NCBI GenBank assembly: GCA_902158735.1
Contig: CABGHG010000041.1
Span: forward strand, 1 to 11,411
Origin: Candidatus Methanolliviera sp. GoM_oil
Lineage (GTDB): Archaea; Halobacteriota; Methanoliparia; Methanoliparales; Methanoliparaceae
Reading direction: 5' to 3'
DNA: 11,411 bases
The position numbers and the translations under genes are program-made. The first letter of the stretch is position 1; every line of letters starts with the position of its first letter. Under the pieces are notes generated by a model. That model made no database searches. It had not been told where the DNA came from and saw nothing but the letters and a program-made list of their open reading frames with translations. This document shows, piece after piece, positions 10,243 through 11,411 of the stretch.

Positions 10243-11411
10243 GGGGCGTCACAGAATAAGTGTGCCAAGTTCATGACGACGGATAGATAGTATAGTTCCA
10301 TTCTCCATGGAAGTCATTGCGTTTAATGTTGACTGCTTCCAGCTCTTCCTTCGAGATTTTACGGCCGATAGGGTATGTGTTGGTGTCGAGTTCGCAATGT
10401 ATCCCGAGTCCGTTTTTTGTAGTCGTAGCACCAATGAGATTCACCATCACTTCGTGACTGACGAGCGGCTTTCCTCGCCAGTTTTGAGTTATAAAGGAGA
10501 ACATGTGGTGTTCGATTTTGTTCCACTTACTCGTTCCCGGGGGGAAATGACAAACGGAAATCGGAAAGCCGAGTTCATTGGCAAGGTTCTGAAGCTCCAT
10601 CTTCCAGAGCCTGACACGGTAGCCATTACTACCGCCTCCATCGGCCGTGATAAGTAATTGCTGGGCATTGGGATAGAGCTTCCGCCCCATCGAGTACCAC
10701 CATCGGCGAATGGTTTCGACAGCGAAAGCGGAAGTGTCATGATCGATTCCAACGCTGATCCACCCTTTGTTTTGTCCCGGATCATACACGCCATAAGGAA
10801 TTCCTTTTCCTATTGCCATTGATAGGAAGTCATAAGTATTAACTTCTTCATTCATTCCTTTTGGCTCCCACTCTTGCCCATCATTTTTAAAGTTTCCCAC
10901 CAATTCCTTCTTCTTTGTATCAACCGAAATTACCGGGTCGTTGGTGGCAATCTGCACCTGAACCTTCCTGTTGATGTATTCGAACTGGGCGTCACGATCA
11001 GGATGGCTTGTCCCCTCTAGCGTCTTTTTGTTAGCCTTAAGACTATAGCCTAAATCATGGAGAATCTCGGCTACCATGCGGTGGCTCGTCTGATGCCCCA
11101 TCCCTTTTAGCTCATCAGCCAGCCGACGAACGCTTTTGCATGTCCAACGCAGAGGAGAATCGGGATCCCCACGCGTGAGTGGGTTAACCAGCTTCTCAAG
11201 ATCAGTCTTCAGTGTAGGGTCGGTATCTATCATTTTCTTTCGTCCTCCGCCTTCTCTTCGTATCCGCTTCTTTCCGCCCACCGTAGGTACAACCAGCTTC
11301 TCCTTCAGCTCTTCTGCGCCGATGCGAATCCCCCGGCGCGATACTCCAGTTGCTCGTGACACCACCGAGGGTCCGCCATAACCAATAGCCTCCGCTTCGG
11401 CTGCCGCCACG
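10243..11411 (-). mobile_element. ISAzo13-type insertion sequence, incomplete at the window end
   Basis: The 3' end of the transposase gene is followed by a short A/C-rich stretch to GGGGGCGTCACAG (10242-10254), where similarity to the repeat copy at 7207-7242 has stopped. The border lies between 10235 and about 10247. The other end is outside the window, so inverted repeats and target duplication cannot be checked. The element has landed inside a wecC tail copy. Confidence 0.7.
10271..11411 (-). CDS. ISAzo13-family DDE transposase (5' end outside window)
   Basis: At least 379 residues are visible; the start lies beyond the window, because family members have further residues before AAAEAEAIGYGGPSVVSRAT. 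The N-terminal helix-turn-helix (about 10-40) is followed by a basic GGGRKK and the stretch RGDPDSPLRWTCKSVRRLAD. The DDE residues can be placed at Asp164 (PVISVDTKKKELVGNFKN), Asp257 (LLITADGGGSNGYR) and Glu300 (FPPGTSKWNKIEHH), numbered from the first visible Met-like codon. The C-terminus FHGEWNYTI is characteristic. No stop or frameshift is visible, so it may be functional. It is the only minus-strand gene in the window. Confidence 0.92.
   Translation of the reverse strand, partial: VAAAEAEAIGYGGPSVVSRATGVSRRGIRIGAEELKEKLVVPTVGGKKRIRREGGGRKKMIDTDPTLKTDLEKLVNPLTRGDPDSPLRWTCKSVRRLADELKGMGHQTSHRMVAEILHDLGYSLKANKKTLEGTSHPDRDAQFEYINRKVQVQIATNDPVISVDTKKKELVGNFKNDGQEWEPKGMNEEVNTYDFLSMAIGKGIPYGVYDPGQNKGWISVGIDHDTSAFAVETIRRWWYSMGRKLYPNAQQLLITADGGGSNGYRVRLWKMELQNLANELGFPISVCHFPPGTSKWNKIEHHMFSFITQNWRGKPLVSHEVMVNLIGATTTKNGLGIHCELDTNTYPIGRKISKEELEAVNIKRNDFHGEWNYTIYPSS

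Noticed and set aside
10307..10657. Plus-strand frames inside the ISAzo13 transposase (also 11136-11381)
   Set aside because: The antisense frame has full-length transposase motifs; the plus-strand frames show none.

Overview
The window looks archaeal. Several genes have A/T-rich TATA-like boxes a few tens of bases upstream and GGTGA or GAGGTGA ribosome binding sites. The toxin-antitoxin families (UPF0175 with DUF3368-type PIN, DUF104 with VapC, AbrB/MazE with MazF) and a WecC-type UDP-ManNAc dehydrogenase are common in methanogen and ANME-type Euryarchaeota. A methane/alkane-cycling lineage such as Methanophagales or Methanoperedens is my best guess, from general resemblance only. No rRNA, tRNA or CRISPR array is visible.

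Layout. (1) 1-2140: a secreted beta-propeller protein (start 78) with a clear terminator. (2) 2363-4240: a complete IS1182-type insertion sequence bounded by about 21-bp imperfect inverted repeats. (3) 4271-5542: a graveyard of four decayed toxin-antitoxin modules. They are tightly packed, and several keep an antitoxin start next to a toxin end with the middle lost. (4) 5782-7085: a nearly full-length wecC-like nucleotide-sugar dehydrogenase broken by a 1-base deletion. (5) 7381-8054: an intact DUF104/VapC pair. (6) 8085-8551: a four-helix-bundle (S23-type) gene, itself frameshifted and shortened, flanked on both sides by 7-bp-periodic repeats. (7) 8555-9016: the 3' third of a second wecC copy. 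(8) 9159-9759: an intact AbrB/MazF pair. (9) 9778-10234: a 5' stub of an NAD-dependent epimerase and two more wecC 3' tails. (10) From about 10243: an ISAzo13-type element on the minus strand, cut off by the window end.

The most striking unexplained structure is a repeat present five times (about 5525-5613, 7122-7181, 9052-9106, 9956-10036 and 10142-10202). Each copy has a first hairpin, then a conserved TTAGCACAGG core, then a second T-rich/A-rich hairpin, then AAGTG. Hairpin sequences differ between copies but pairing is kept. Three copies run directly into a duplicated 3' tail of wecC, giving a tandem unit of about 165 bp. One 138-bp unit at 7076-7213 is matched at 136 positions by 10097-10234. 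These repeats delimit the sugar-gene and toxin-antitoxin blocks, so the locus looks like a site of repeated cassette exchange, amplification and decay.

Functionally, the only apparently intact genes are the secreted propeller protein, the two toxin-antitoxin pairs and the IS1182 transposase; the ISAzo13 transposase is intact as far as it is visible. The surface-sugar genes (wecC copies and epimerase stub) are all broken here. The window therefore reads as a decaying edge of a surface-polysaccharide or S-layer-glycan locus invaded by selfish modules.
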